DNA of 64,000 nucleotides from Deltaproteobacteria bacterium (GTDB lineage: Bacteria; UBA10199; DSSB01; JACPFA01). Positions 24,810 to 34,657 of this stretch are shown in pieces. The stretch lies in contig JACPFA010000013.1 of assembly GCA_016183235.1 (NCBI GenBank), positions 18,682-82,681 of the forward strand, read 5' to 3'. The notes beneath the pieces are model-generated. The model made no database searches. It was not told where the DNA came from and worked only from the letters and a program-made list of their open reading frames with translations. The first letter of the stretch is position 1. Every line of letters begins with the position of its first letter. Made by a program: the position numbers and the translations under genes.

Positions 24810-25835
24810 ATGATTTTTTTTCGTATTTTAGTTATTACCTTCCTATTGAATCTTGGTTTGGCCCTGCCGGCAGTCGCAGAAATCCCGTTGGGTTCACCCC
24901 CTTCGCAAAAAGGCATGACCTTAGGGCTTTTTTCTAAAGAAAATAATTACAATTACTACGAAGATTTAAAAGAAATGAAGGCCTATGGCATTACGCATAT
25001 TTTGCTGGTGGTGAGTTGGTATCAACAAGATATTTATTCGACCGAACTCAAACCCATGGAGTTTGACCACGCCGATGCCATGACGATTCCTGATGCGAAA
25101 TTGATCGAAGTCATCCAACAGGCAAGCTCGTTGGGGTTGAAGACCTCACTCTTTCCGATTGTTCGATTGATGCAACGTAAAGGTGGGGAATGGCGAGGCG
25201 TGCTAAAACCTAAAGACCTTGCCCAATGGTTTTTCTCTTATGAAACTTTTATTCTACATTATGCCAATCTTGCTAAGAGCTATGGTGTTGATATGCTAAG
25301 CGTGGGGTCTGAACTCGGTAGTTTGGAAAAAGAAAAAGACCGTTGGGTGGCTTTAATTCAAAAAATTCGCACGGTCTTTCCTGGTAAATTAATTTATTCG
25401 GCTAACTGGGACCACTATCAAAAAGTTACTTTTTGGGATCAACTGGATTATATTGGCATGACCGCCTATTACGAACTCACTAAAATCAAAAACCCCACTT
25501 ACACGCAATTGATCAACAGTTGGCGAACCATTCGCAATCACCTCTTGCAATGGAAACAACAATATAAACAACCTTTAATTTTTACCGAGATTGGTTATTT
25601 GTCGATTGATGGCACGAACATTTACCCTTGGAATTATTTTGCCGAAGAAAAAGTAGACCTCGAAGAACAAGCCTTATGTTACCGCGCCTTTGCCAGGGCG
25701 TGGGGAAGCGTGCCCCAATTAGGTGGGGTTTATTTTTGGGTGTGGTGGGGCAACGGCGGCCCCCAAGACAAATCTTATACCCCACGCAATAAACCTGCGG
25801 GCGAAGTGGTGAAGGAATGGTATCAAAAATCTTAA
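24810..25835 (+). CDS. Secreted glycoside hydrolase-like TIM-barrel protein (GH113-like)
   Basis: 341 aa with a signal peptide (cleavage likely after AVA, residue ~23). Beta-alpha barrel segments are visible: GMTLGLFSK, YGITHILLVVSW, LKTSLFPIVRL, LDYIGMTAYYEL and GVYFWVWWG. Two candidate catalytic acids lie on expected strands: Glu168 in SVGSELGS and Glu260 in FTEIGY. This arrangement fits clan GH-A enzymes and looks most like GH113 mannanase-type proteins, though substrate and activity are unproven. It overlaps the following lipoprotein gene by 19 bases, suggesting a shared transcript. Confidence 0.75.
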   Translation: MIFFRILVITFLLNLGLALPAVAEIPLGSPPSQKGMTLGLFSKENNYNYYEDLKEMKAYGITHILLVVSWYQQDIYSTELKPMEFDHADAMTIPDAKLIEVIQQASSLGLKTSLFPIVRLMQRKGGEWRGVLKPKDLAQWFFSYETFILHYANLAKSYGVDMLSVGSELGSLEKEKDRWVALIQKIRTVFPGKLIYSANWDHYQKVTFWDQLDYIGMTAYYELTKIKNPTYTQLINSWRTIRNHLLQWKQQYKQPLIFTEIGYLSIDGTNIYPWNYFAEEKVDLEEQALCYRAFARAWGSVPQLGGVYFWVWWGNGGPQDKSYTPRNKPAGEVVKEWYQKS

Positions 25836-26182
25836 AACTAGTTCTTGTGCTTATTTTAGCAAACTGTGGTTCGAGTGAGCTTAGCCCGCAAGTTATCGAA
25901 CAGCCCTTTATCAATTTTGTCAGTCCCAACCCAGCATCGCTAGGTGACACAGTAGAAATCCACGGCTTTGGCTTTTCACCCGCCGCCCCTACCAATATTA
26001 TTATTTTAGGTGATACGGCCCTGGTAGCTGCTAGTTTTAATTTCTCAACAACTCCTACCAGCCAAGATTTAGAAACTTTGGGGTTAGTCATCCCCCCAGA
26101 TTTTACCCCAGGCACTTATGCTTTAACTCTTGTTGTAGAGGATGAGATTTCCAATACGATCTCTCTCACTATCTCCCCGTAA
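25817..26182 (+). CDS. Small lipoprotein with IPT/TIG domain
   Basis: 121 aa. Lipobox LILANC puts the lipidated Cys at residue 17. The rest is one IPT/TIG immunoglobulin-like domain: INFVSPNPASLGDTVEIHGFGFS at its start, then strands through LVIPPDFTPGTYALTLVVED. It overlaps the glycosidase-like gene upstream, so it may anchor or assist that enzyme at the cell surface (inference from position). Confidence 0.8.
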   Translation: MVSKILKLVLVLILANCGSSELSPQVIEQPFINFVSPNPASLGDTVEIHGFGFSPAAPTNIIILGDTALVAASFNFSTTPTSQDLETLGLVIPPDFTPGTYALTLVVEDEISNTISLTISP

Positions 26183-26282
26183 TCACTTATATTTGTCTAA
26201 AATGCCCTAAAAAACAACAACTTACCCATAGCGGATTACCGATACTACTGGGGACTGACAGCTTTACAAAGGGGGTTAGGGT

Positions 26283-27044
26283 ATGAAATCCATTCTTAAT
26301 TTGTTCATTATAACATTATTTTTATCATTGGTTGCCTGTGGTGGTGGCGATGATCCCAAGACAAAAGCCCCCGTCCAAGATCCAGCCCTTAGTCTAGAAG
26401 AAATACTTTCAAACAATTTAAACACCATCAATGAAGGCGAAGGGGATAGCTTTTCCGATTTGAATCTTTCGGCCGAGCAGGTAAAATTTTTAGCTGAAAA
26501 TGTGGCGGCCACTGCTTATTTTGGAAACCTTTATGGTTTACTTATTCAATCGGCTGAAGATCAAGGCATACCGTCTATCGATGGCCCCTTTGATTATACA
26601 AGAGAAGCCACTGCTCCTGGCGCTCAAGGGACTATCTCTGGCAAGGTTCATGGCACCGGAAATATTAGCGATGAATTCGTAGATGGCATTTTTACAATAG
26701 AATCCAATTTAAATGGTTATGCCATTGATGAGTATTACGTTCTTGCCTTAACGGGCTCTCATCAAGGCACTTTTCATGTCCAAGGCAATGAATCGTCTCA
26801 AAGTGTAGCAGCAGAGTTAACAGGGACATTTTCTGTATCCGGTTGGTTGGGTGGTTCCAAGGTAAGTTTTCAGATTACAGCTAACTTTCCAAGCATTGAA
26901 GAGCGAGTTATCCCCACAACGATCACTGGCAAAATGGTTCTTATCTCCAAAGATCAGACCTATGTTTGCGATTTTGATGGTAAGAATTTTATTAATCAAG
27001 ATGGCAAAACCGTCACCACTGGGGCAAATTGCAAGAAAATCTAA
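26283..27044 (+). CDS. Lipoprotein of unknown function
   Basis: 253 aa. Signal peptide with lipobox SLVAC (Cys19), followed by GGGDD, a typical disordered linker. The mature part is beta-rich with many Gly/Thr (GTISGKVHGTGNISDEFVDG, GTFSVSGWLGGSKVSFQI) and one late Cys pair. I do not recognise the family. An AGGG-type Shine-Dalgarno precedes the ATG. It is convergent with the AI-2E transporter gene. Confidence 0.75.
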   Translation: MKSILNLFIITLFLSLVACGGGDDPKTKAPVQDPALSLEEILSNNLNTINEGEGDSFSDLNLSAEQVKFLAENVAATAYFGNLYGLLIQSAEDQGIPSIDGPFDYTREATAPGAQGTISGKVHGTGNISDEFVDGIFTIESNLNGYAIDEYYVLALTGSHQGTFHVQGNESSQSVAAELTGTFSVSGWLGGSKVSFQITANFPSIEERVIPTTITGKMVLISKDQTYVCDFDGKNFINQDGKTVTTGANCKKI

Positions 27045-27050
27045 CCCACC

Positions 27051-28106
27051 TTAGTTAGATTGAACAAAATCCTGTTTATAGATTTTGAGGGCAGCTAACA
27101 ACACCGCCATAATGATGGGCCCCAGCAATAACCCGGCCGGGCCAAAGACCCGAATGCCGCCTAAAATACTTAAAAAAAGCACTAGGGGATGAAGATCACT
27201 TTTGCCTTTGATAAGAATAGGTTTTAAAAAATTATCGACCCCTGAAATGATGAGGGCCCCATAGATGATTAAAAAAATGCCTGACCGAGTATCACCCACC
27301 AGCAATAGAATAATCGACATGGGCAACCAAATCCCAGCCGCGCCTACAAAGGGAATAAACGAAGTTAAAAAGGTGATAAAGCCCCACACCAAAAAGCCAT
27401 CTACCTTTAAAAAGAAATAAGCCGCTGTGGCAAGAATGGCCTGAACCAGCGCTGTAAAAAAAGAACCATAAAAAACCCCATGGATGGTTCGCTTAATTTC
27501 GTAAGCTAAGATGTGTTCATATTTTTCTTGTAAAGGGGAAAGCAAAACGATTTCTTTGTAAAGCTTAGGCCCATCGGCAAAAAAGAAAAAAATCACCACC
27601 AACATAATGAAAAAAGAAACCAATACATTCAAGGTGCTGGACAAAACCCCGGGTGAATAAGCCGAAGCAAAGGCCCAGATTTGCTTCAATAGGCCTTTGG
27701 CCATGCGGCTTAAATCTAAGTTTAAATTAAATTGGGTGTTGAGCTGATTAAAATAATTACTAATATTAATACTTAGATTAGCAAATAATTTAGAAAGGCT
27801 TTCATTTTCTAAATAAAAAGAAAGTTTGTCGGCCCACGAAAAAATCTGGCTGGTCACCAAAGAACCAACTAAAATCAAAGGCACCAACACAAATAAAAAG
27901 ACCACCAACGTTGAAATTGTTGCACTCAAATATCTTCGTTCTTTTAATTTTTTCAGCAAAAAGGCTTGGATGGGGTTGCATAAAATCACAAGAATGGCCG
28001 CCAAAATAGCAGGCATAGCAAACGACTTCAAAAGATAAGCCGCTAGCATTAAAAGCAAAAAGAGAAAGACAACAAAAGATTTTTTCTCAGCTGCTGTGGG
28101 TTGCAT
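27051..28106 (-). CDS. AI-2E family transporter (TqsA/PerM-like)
   Basis: 351 aa, about 8 membrane segments. The C-terminal signature LFLSILGGIRVFGPAGLLLGPIIMAVLLAAL and the preceding FIPFVGAAGIWLP are characteristic of the AI-2E exporter (UPF0118) family. Members export signalling molecules or ions; the name does not prove AI-2 transport. The start overlaps the SDR gene by 20 bases, so they share a transcript. Confidence 0.9.
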   Translation of the reverse strand: MQPTAAEKKSFVVFLFLLLMLAAYLLKSFAMPAILAAILVILCNPIQAFLLKKLKERRYLSATISTLVVFLFVLVPLILVGSLVTSQIFSWADKLSFYLENESLSKLFANLSINISNYFNQLNTQFNLNLDLSRMAKGLLKQIWAFASAYSPGVLSSTLNVLVSFFIMLVVIFFFFADGPKLYKEIVLLSPLQEKYEHILAYEIKRTIHGVFYGSFFTALVQAILATAAYFFLKVDGFLVWGFITFLTSFIPFVGAAGIWLPMSIILLLVGDTRSGIFLIIYGALIISGVDNFLKPILIKGKSDLHPLVLFLSILGGIRVFGPAGLLLGPIIMAVLLAALKIYKQDFVQSN

Positions 28107-28812
28107 AGGGGCTCCGTTGAGGTCTTAAGATAATTTCAGTAGGGCAAACTCTAGCATTCATTTGCAACACTTGCAAAACCGTTTGTGCAACATCTTCGGG
28201 CGCAATCATTTTCTGCCGATCCAAACTTGGTGTTTTGGGAATCAACGGGGTATCAACATAACCCGGGCAAATGGCACAAACTTTAATATTGTGTTCCCTC
28301 ACCTCTTCAAAAAGCGCTTGGCTAAACCCCACCACTCCAAATTTTGAGGCACAATATGCAGCTGAATCTTTCAAACCCATTTTACCCGCCATCGAAGCAA
28401 TGTTAATAATGGCCCCTTCTTGTTTGGCCATCATATGGGGTAGAGCTAATTGAGCTAAATACATACCCGCGATCAAATTGACATTGAGGGTCCAAACCCA
28501 ATCAGCAAGCTCACCTTTGAGAAAAGGGCGATGGGCCCCGGTGCCGGCATTATTGATTAATAGATCAATGGGCCCTAAGCTTTGTTGAATTTCTTCAAAA
28601 ACTTTGGGTAGTTTTGCAAGTTCATTGAGATCGGCTGTAATGCAAACGACTTTGGTCTTTTGCCCAATCAGCTCCGCTACGGATTCTAGTTGCTTTTCAG
28701 TTCTAGCCAGTAAGGCTATTTCAACGCCCTCATTGGCAAGGGCACAAGCAATGGCCCTGCCAATGCCTCGCCCCCCACCGGTGATTAAGGCTTTTTTACC
28801 AGCAAGAAACAT
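28087..28812 (-). CDS. Short-chain dehydrogenase/reductase
   Basis: 241 aa, classical SDR. NAD(P) motif TGGGRGIG (residues 11-18), NNAG (87-90), catalytic Ser140, Tyr153 and Lys157 (SAAYCASK), and CPGYVDTPL after it. Substrate unknown. It is transcribed with the AI-2E family transporter and is divergent from polX with only 22 bases between the start codons, so the promoters must overlap or lie inside the genes. Confidence 0.92.
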   Translation of the reverse strand: MFLAGKKALITGGGRGIGRAIACALANEGVEIALLARTEKQLESVAELIGQKTKVVCITADLNELAKLPKVFEEIQQSLGPIDLLINNAGTGAHRPFLKGELADWVWTLNVNLIAGMYLAQLALPHMMAKQEGAIINIASMAGKMGLKDSAAYCASKFGVVGFSQALFEEVREHNIKVCAICPGYVDTPLIPKTPSLDRQKMIAPEDVAQTVLQVLQMNARVCPTEIILRPQRSPYATHSS

Positions 28813-28834
28813 ACTATAGACTGTTATATGGCTT

Positions 28835-30583
28835 ATGGAAAAAAATCAAATCATTGAAAATCTTAATACCATTGCTCAATTGATGGAACTCGATGGTGAA
28901 AATCCTTTCAAAGTAAGGGCTTTCCTTAACGCCGCCCGAGTTTTAGAAAGTGAAGCAAGGGACTTGAGCACTTTGGTAAAAACCGGGGAATTATCTAATC
29001 TTCAAGGTGTTGGCAAAGGCCTCACCGAGGCCATCACCGAAATGGTGCAAAAAAACAAATCTACCCCCTTAATGGAATTGCAAAAAAAGTTCCCCGAAGG
29101 CCTTGTGGAATGTTTAAAAATCTCAGGGCTGGGGCCTAAAAAATTAAAAGTTCTCTACCAAGAATTAGGCATTCAGAACGTAGGCGAGTTGGAATATGCC
29201 TGTAAAGAAAATCGTCTGCTGGGTCTTAAAGGTTTTGGCTTAAAAACCCAAGAGAATGTTCTGCAAGGCATTGCTGCGCTCAAAAAATTTCAAGGGCGAT
29301 TTCATTTAGACATGGCCTGGGCTACCGCCAATCGACTGGTGGCCTATTTAAAAGCACAACACAAGGGCCTTCAAATTGAAGTGGGGGGGAGTTTAAGAAG
29401 ATGGCGGGAAACCATTGGAGATATTGATTTGCTGATTGCCAGCGATAACTCTGCTGAAAAAATTATTCAAACTTTCCAAAAAGTCCCTCAGCTCGAATCG
29501 GTGTTGGCTGCCGGCCCCACCAAGGCTAGCATTCGTTTGCAATCGAGCATTCAAGTCGACTTACGAGTGGTGCATCCTGAAGAATTTCCTTATGCCCTCG
29601 TTTATTTTACAGGCAATAAAATCCACAATACCGCCTTACGCGCCCGCGCCAAAGATTTTGGGTTAAAACTCAACGAATATGGCCTCTTCAAAGGCACAAA
29701 ATGTATCCCCTGTAAAACCGAGGCCGACGTTTATGCGGCTTTAGAATTGCAATACATCCCACCAGAATTAAGAGAAGGCTTAGGCGAAATTGAAATAGCA
29801 GCCGAGCACAAAATTCCCAAACTCATTGAGGCCAAAGACATTCAAGGGGTCTTTCATGTACACTCGGACTGGAGTGATGGCATCAACGCAATGGAAGACA
29901 TGCAACAAGAGGCCATGCGTTTGGGTTTTTGCTACATGGGGCAATCGGATCATAGCCAATCAGCCACCTACGCGGGCGGGCTTAATGAAACTCGAGTAAA
30001 ATCCCAACTGACTAAAATTGAAGGCCTTAATAAAAAGACTAAAAACTTTCATATCTTCAAGGGCGTTGAATCCGATATTTTAGCCGATGGCTCTTTAGAT
30101 TATGCCCCCAAAATTTTAAAACAGTTCGATTTTATTATTGCCTCGGTGCACAGCCGTTTTAAAATGACTAAAAGCCAAATGACTGAACGAATTTTAACCG
30201 CCATCAAAAACCCTTATACTCGCATTTTAGGCCACATGACGGGCCGATTGTTGCTGGCCCGAGAAGAATATGAAATCGATATTGAAAAAATTATAGAAGA
30301 GGCCGCTAAAAATCGCGTGGCCATTGAAATTAACGCCAACCCCCATCGCCTAGATATGGATTGGCGATTTTTGAAAAAAGCGAAAACGGCAGGGGTGAAA
30401 TTTTTCATTAACCCCGACGCCCATAGCACAAGAGGCTTAAGCGACACCTGGTTGGGCGTTCACATCGCCCGCAAAGGTTGGCTAAGCAAAGAAGATGTGA
30501 TTAATACGGGTTCGCTGGCCGTTATTACAAAATATTTATCTAATATGGATCCCCCGCTTCCGCGGAGGATGACATGCACGTAA
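28835..30583 (+). CDS. polX: Bacterial DNA polymerase X with PHP domain
   Basis: 582 aa. Helix-hairpin-helix 8-kDa domain (ENPFKVRAFLNAARVLE), then a nucleotidyltransferase palm with Asp196 and Asp198 in GDIDLLIA and a third acid in VDLRVV. A C-terminal PHP phosphoesterase follows (FHVHSDWSDG from residue 340, GQSDHSQ, FKGVESDILADG). The enzyme fills gaps in base-excision repair and trims 3' ends. The last residues (MDPPLPRRMTCT) are encoded by a family B repeat that supplies the end of the gene, so the native C-terminus was probably about 12 residues shorter. cutA follows 10 bases later. Confidence 0.93.
   Translation: MEKNQIIENLNTIAQLMELDGENPFKVRAFLNAARVLESEARDLSTLVKTGELSNLQGVGKGLTEAITEMVQKNKSTPLMELQKKFPEGLVECLKISGLGPKKLKVLYQELGIQNVGELEYACKENRLLGLKGFGLKTQENVLQGIAALKKFQGRFHLDMAWATANRLVAYLKAQHKGLQIEVGGSLRRWRETIGDIDLLIASDNSAEKIIQTFQKVPQLESVLAAGPTKASIRLQSSIQVDLRVVHPEEFPYALVYFTGNKIHNTALRARAKDFGLKLNEYGLFKGTKCIPCKTEADVYAALELQYIPPELREGLGEIEIAAEHKIPKLIEAKDIQGVFHVHSDWSDGINAMEDMQQEAMRLGFCYMGQSDHSQSATYAGGLNETRVKSQLTKIEGLNKKTKNFHIFKGVESDILADGSLDYAPKILKQFDFIIASVHSRFKMTKSQMTERILTAIKNPYTRILGHMTGRLLLAREEYEIDIEKIIEEAAKNRVAIEINANPHRLDMDWRFLKKAKTAGVKFFINPDAHSTRGLSDTWLGVHIARKGWLSKEDVINTGSLAVITKYLSNMDPPLPRRMTCT
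30544..30573. repeat. Family B palindromic element at the end of polX
   Basis: ATATGGATCCCCCGCTTCCGCGGAGGATGAC, a CATGGATCCC...GGATGAC-type palindrome. It lies inside the last codons of polX and is translated. Confidence 0.75.
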
Positions 30584-30593
30584 AGGAGACTCT

Positions 30594-30911
30594 ATGAAAA
30601 GTCTGGTTGTACTTTGCACCGTTCCCACTCTGGAACTGGCTAAAATCATGGCCAATGGCCTGGTCAAAGAAAAATTGGCGGCCTGTGTCAACATCATCCC
30701 CAATATTATTTCGGTTTATGAATGGGATGACAAAATTTGTGAAGACAAAGAATTTTTACTGCTCATAAAAACCAACGCCCGTAAATATCCCAAGCTAGAA
30801 AGCAAGATCTTAGCTACCCACCGCTATGAAGTGCCAGAAATTATCGCCCTACCTATTGAACGCGGCAGCCCTGCTTATTTAAAATGGTTGGGGCAATTTT
30901 TAAATAGGTGA
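30594..30911 (+). CDS. cutA: Divalent cation tolerance protein CutA
   Basis: 105 aa, the usual CutA1 length. Ferredoxin-like trimeric protein with motifs KLAACVNIIPNIISVYEW and HRYEVPEIIALPIERGS. Linked to copper tolerance and other processes; its biochemical role is not settled. Good Shine-Dalgarno (AAAGGAGA) upstream of ATG. Probably cotranscribed with polX. Confidence 0.95.
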   Translation: MKSLVVLCTVPTLELAKIMANGLVKEKLAACVNIIPNIISVYEWDDKICEDKEFLLLIKTNARKYPKLESKILATHRYEVPEIIALPIERGSPAYLKWLGQFLNR

Positions 30912-31020
30912 AGATTTATTTTTTTATCCATCGCCAAAAGCGAAAGCGGGGTGGCCTTGCTTCTTCAGAGGCAGCCCCAACGCCACCATCGCATGAAATC
31001 TGTCTGACTTGATTCATGGA

Positions 31021-32748
31021 TTAAAGTTTCTTTATGTCTCTTAGTTGGTTTTTTCTCCAGCGTTCAATTCTTGCAAGTAATGCAAAACGTTGTTGGGTAA
31101 CCACGTTTGGATTTATTTTTAGAATCTCGGGCAAATCCCTTAGTACCCGGTTGTTGCCAGGGTTTCCCGTTGTTAAATAAACTCCTAAGGCCTGAGAGGA
31201 AACCCCTAAATGCTCAGCAACCTTGCCTCTCCAGCGCAGATATTGCTCAGGATCACTAATGGCATCGAGTTCAGCATACATGGCGTGCAACCCTCCTCGC
31301 CACTTGTTAATCCGGGGGGCTAGCCTTGCCTTCGGCGTTGATTGTATAAGTTCTAACTTTGAGTCCGGTACGAGCGTATCTCCAAAGTTAGTAATGAAGG
31401 CACTAATCTCGTTTGCGTATCTGTTACGTTCGATGTTCGCCAGCCACCATTGTTCGGTAGCCTTGTATAGCTGAATACGTGCTAGAGTTCTACCGTAGGC
31501 CAATGAAAAATAACGGGCGGCCGCCTCCTTACTCTGTGCATCAACAGCATAGGCAGTCCCTAAAGCCGCATACAAATCGTGAAACCAACCGTTAAATTTT
31601 GCAGCATAATCTGCCGTTGCTTTGGGACCAAGAAATTCTCCCACCGCCAGTATGGCTTTCAGTCGCCCTCTCAATAAGTTAACGTCATTCTCCCGCTCCC
31701 ACATTTCAGCACGACGAGTTTCTTGAATTTTTTTGATAAGACGAAGTGCTTGTTGATCCCAATCTACTGACAAAACATCGACTGCGTCTAGCCATTGACT
31801 GGCTTTGGCAATGGTTCGAGCTAGTTCATCCGTGAAGTTCTTTTTAGCCTCCGGAGTACCAGATTTTTCCAAACGAGACGAAAACGCTTGATTGATTCGT
31901 ACGGTTTCATGCAAGGCAACTCTGGCCTCATCCCACTCCCCTAACTTTAACCAAAGTTGCGCTACTGCAAAACTATCTTGGCTGACTCTATATGAGAAAA
32001 CCCATGCATTCTGAGTATCCATATCATGATCCATCAAGTCACAATAATGCACCCAACCCATGTTTATTTGAACTAGCCATCCTTTCAACACCGCAAGTCT
32101 AGCATCTTGCCTTCCCTTCCGTTCGTAATCCTCTACAAACTCACCAATAGCCGTAGACAACCCTGATAAATCTTCATCGATGGATGCTAGTTCATCACGA
32201 CTGGGGGCTTGATGCAGCTGATATAATAATGAAGTTAACTCTAGCGGGGTCATCCTGCCATCGGCCGAGTGACTTAGATAATCCCGCCATAATCTCAAAA
32301 CTTTGGGCTGATATTGATCAGTCCCCCTAGCAAGTTCTAGGTCTAATTGCGCCTTCGTATATAAAGCTAGCCCTCGAAAGATCATTACCCTTGCCAGCTC
32401 AGGGATATCCTCACCTCCAAGATAGATCCCTATTTGAGTCTGGCTGAAAGCCTGCTCCATCATAGCTACAATCGGCCCCAACAAAGGGGCAACCGGTGCC
32501 ACCGCCCATAAAAGATCATCCCACTGCTCCCGCCATAAGCCTGGCATCTCTCTAGCTACACCGTCTGTGCTCACCACCAGAGAATCTGCTCTTGCCGTAA
32601 AGGTATCTGAATCAAACGGGATGAGGGTTAACTCGCCGCCAACAACAGCAGCTGTAACCTCTGGCTCAAGTATCGGGGACTCAGTAACGTTAAACAAAGT
32701 TTCTATATTTGCGGAAGCCTCGCCTTTGGAGGCAGCAGGTACGCTCAT
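31021..32748 (-). CDS. Large unknown protein, helical repeat-like
   Basis: 575 aa with no signal peptide. After ~50 residues of beta-type sequence (EVTAAVVGGELTLIPFDSDTF) the protein is almost all helices, with TPR-like pairs such as WLKLGEWDEARVALHETVRIN and AAARYFSLAYGRTLARIQLY. No clear family. It lies directly downstream of the 568-aa gene on the same strand. Both genes have an AAAGG Shine-Dalgarno and a similar start context (AAAGGyCTkac...ATGAGCG), suggesting coexpression. I infer a partner or scaffold of that protein. Confidence 0.75.
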   Translation of the reverse strand: MSVPAASKGEASANIETLFNVTESPILEPEVTAAVVGGELTLIPFDSDTFTARADSLVVSTDGVAREMPGLWREQWDDLLWAVAPVAPLLGPIVAMMEQAFSQTQIGIYLGGEDIPELARVMIFRGLALYTKAQLDLELARGTDQYQPKVLRLWRDYLSHSADGRMTPLELTSLLYQLHQAPSRDELASIDEDLSGLSTAIGEFVEDYERKGRQDARLAVLKGWLVQINMGWVHYCDLMDHDMDTQNAWVFSYRVSQDSFAVAQLWLKLGEWDEARVALHETVRINQAFSSRLEKSGTPEAKKNFTDELARTIAKASQWLDAVDVLSVDWDQQALRLIKKIQETRRAEMWERENDVNLLRGRLKAILAVGEFLGPKATADYAAKFNGWFHDLYAALGTAYAVDAQSKEAAARYFSLAYGRTLARIQLYKATEQWWLANIERNRYANEISAFITNFGDTLVPDSKLELIQSTPKARLAPRINKWRGGLHAMYAELDAISDPEQYLRWRGKVAEHLGVSSQALGVYLTTGNPGNNRVLRDLPEILKINPNVVTQQRFALLARIERWRKNQLRDIKKL

Positions 32749-32842
32749 GGGTCAAGACCTTTCCACCCATGGCCTATTCCTGACCGGAATTAATTAAACC
32801 CTTCGACTTATAAACATTTAAACATTATTGTTGCTACATTAA

Positions 32843-34549
32843 TTAAAGTATTGGGTTTGGGTCTTCTTCAATAAATTCTATCGATCTCTCCGGAACAAAC
32901 AATATCAGACCGCGCTGGCCTACATTCACCGCTGCTTCTCCCAAAACTGCAGCAGCTTTAGGAGCATGTTTAATAACATGTGCAATGAACAGGCCAGCAG
33001 TGATCAAAGTCGCACCAAAGGCAGTGGTTTTATCAGCCATGGCATGGTACCAGGGATCGGGCTCAACCTTTTCGGCCCTTCCCACCCCACTCGAAGTGCT
33101 ACCGGCTGGCTTTTTGGATACCACTGCTTGTTCTAAAGTATGCACCCCATAGCCGGAGAGCATCTGTGCAGCTACTTGAGTGTCAACCCCCATCCCATCG
33201 GTCCACTTCAAGATCTGCGCAGTGCCAACTCCCATGCCTAGCCATAGGGGAACCAGGTACTCCAAAGAATTAACGCACATTTTTTGTGGCCTGGCAGCAA
33301 CCGATCGATTAGGCTTTTGAACAACTGCTTGCCGGATTTGGCTGGGATGGGGTTGTATTGGGGGAGGTGAGGTAGGCGGATCTTTGGGCCCTTTATCTCG
33401 CCATTGCTGCCATTTTTCAGCAACCCAGCGCACCCCACGTACCACCCCACGTAAACCCCATTGCGCCGTGCGGACCATCCATAATTTAGAAAGTTCTTGG
33501 CCTAGGCCTCTTACTCCAAACAACCCCACCGTCTTCGCTAAAGCGTAAAGGTCATGGCAGAATGTGACGCCAACCCCAAACACCGCACTCAAAAACAAAC
33601 CCCCTTTTACAATGTTCTTCCAAGAAAATTCTTCACCTCTTAATGCCGCCTTAATGATTTCTAAGGCAGTCAAAAGGGAATCAACGGGTGACGCATCTTT
33701 TTGGGTGACGTTTTCCACTGCGTTACCAACTTTGGAAAGCAGCCCTTCAATCCTGGTAATGGTCGCTTGGTCAGCCACCACATAATAAGTGTTTTCAGCA
33801 ACAAGTGGGTCAGCCTCGCCATTTTCTGGCGGGCTTGCTCGAAACAATTCATTACCTGTATCTTGGAGACTAGCCCGGATTAATGCGACCATGCGAGCCG
33901 ACATGGGTTTTGCGACGATTCTCCAATCCTCGAGATCATAGTTGTGTTGGGCAAGCACGGGGGGTGGGGCTGTTAAATACTCATTTAACAGCGCTTCTTT
34001 TTGCTCTCGATTGAATGGATTTCCATCTTTATCCGTAAGCGCCCAATAATCTAAATTGGTAACATCGATTTCAATCCCTGATGAAAATTCAAAGCTGGAA
34101 CCCGTAAGGAGATTTGTTAAAACACTATCTCCTCGAGAAACTGATTCTGAACTTCGCCGTAAACTTGTTTCTTCATTCCCAAACTTTTTCAAAATCGCAC
34201 TTAAACTGATAATATTCCCTTGGGGAATTTTAACGAATGGGTACATGCCATCCCATTGATAACAAAGCCCAAGGCTAGCCCCATCATTCTGGGTAGCCAC
34301 ATAATTTAATAAATATCGATAACCGGGGTCGCTCGACCTATAATAGGTTCCTCCACCCATTTCCCCTGAATGAGAAAAGTTTAGCTGTTTTAATTCTACC
34401 CATATATTTTCAGGTGATAGGGGCGGGCTTCCTTCAGCGGGCGCAGGCGGACATTCTGAAAATAGCCGGGGAATATTTTGAAGCTTAGATTCGCTAAAAG
34501 GGTTGGGTAAAGAGTCAAAAAAATTTCGGACAGGGTTTGAAGCGCTCAT
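32843..34549 (-). CDS. Large unknown protein with internal hydrophobic segments
   Basis: 568 aa without an N-terminal signal. The first ~260 residues are a soluble mixed domain with many aromatic residues (NFSHSGEMGGGTYYRSSDPGYRY). A hydrophobic stretch follows (GGLFLSAVFGVGVTF), then a Trp/Arg-rich helical region, a proline-rich linker (PPTSPPPIQPHPSQ) and a C-terminal part with two further hydrophobic segments (TLITAGLFIAHVI). It could be membrane-inserted or delivered. No homology recognised. It is the first gene of a two-gene unit with the 575-aa protein. Confidence 0.72.
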   Translation of the reverse strand: MSASNPVRNFFDSLPNPFSESKLQNIPRLFSECPPAPAEGSPPLSPENIWVELKQLNFSHSGEMGGGTYYRSSDPGYRYLLNYVATQNDGASLGLCYQWDGMYPFVKIPQGNIISLSAILKKFGNEETSLRRSSESVSRGDSVLTNLLTGSSFEFSSGIEIDVTNLDYWALTDKDGNPFNREQKEALLNEYLTAPPPVLAQHNYDLEDWRIVAKPMSARMVALIRASLQDTGNELFRASPPENGEADPLVAENTYYVVADQATITRIEGLLSKVGNAVENVTQKDASPVDSLLTALEIIKAALRGEEFSWKNIVKGGLFLSAVFGVGVTFCHDLYALAKTVGLFGVRGLGQELSKLWMVRTAQWGLRGVVRGVRWVAEKWQQWRDKGPKDPPTSPPPIQPHPSQIRQAVVQKPNRSVAARPQKMCVNSLEYLVPLWLGMGVGTAQILKWTDGMGVDTQVAAQMLSGYGVHTLEQAVVSKKPAGSTSSGVGRAEKVEPDPWYHAMADKTTAFGATLITAGLFIAHVIKHAPKAAAVLGEAAVNVGQRGLILFVPERSIEFIEEDPNPIL

Positions 34550-34657
34550 GGTTAGGCCTTTGAGTTAGCCATCCATACACCTGAGCAACGTTTGAGTTAT
34601 CGTATGGGTAATTTATGTGTTGCTAAGCAAGTTTTAATAAATTTTTTAGAGGCCCCC

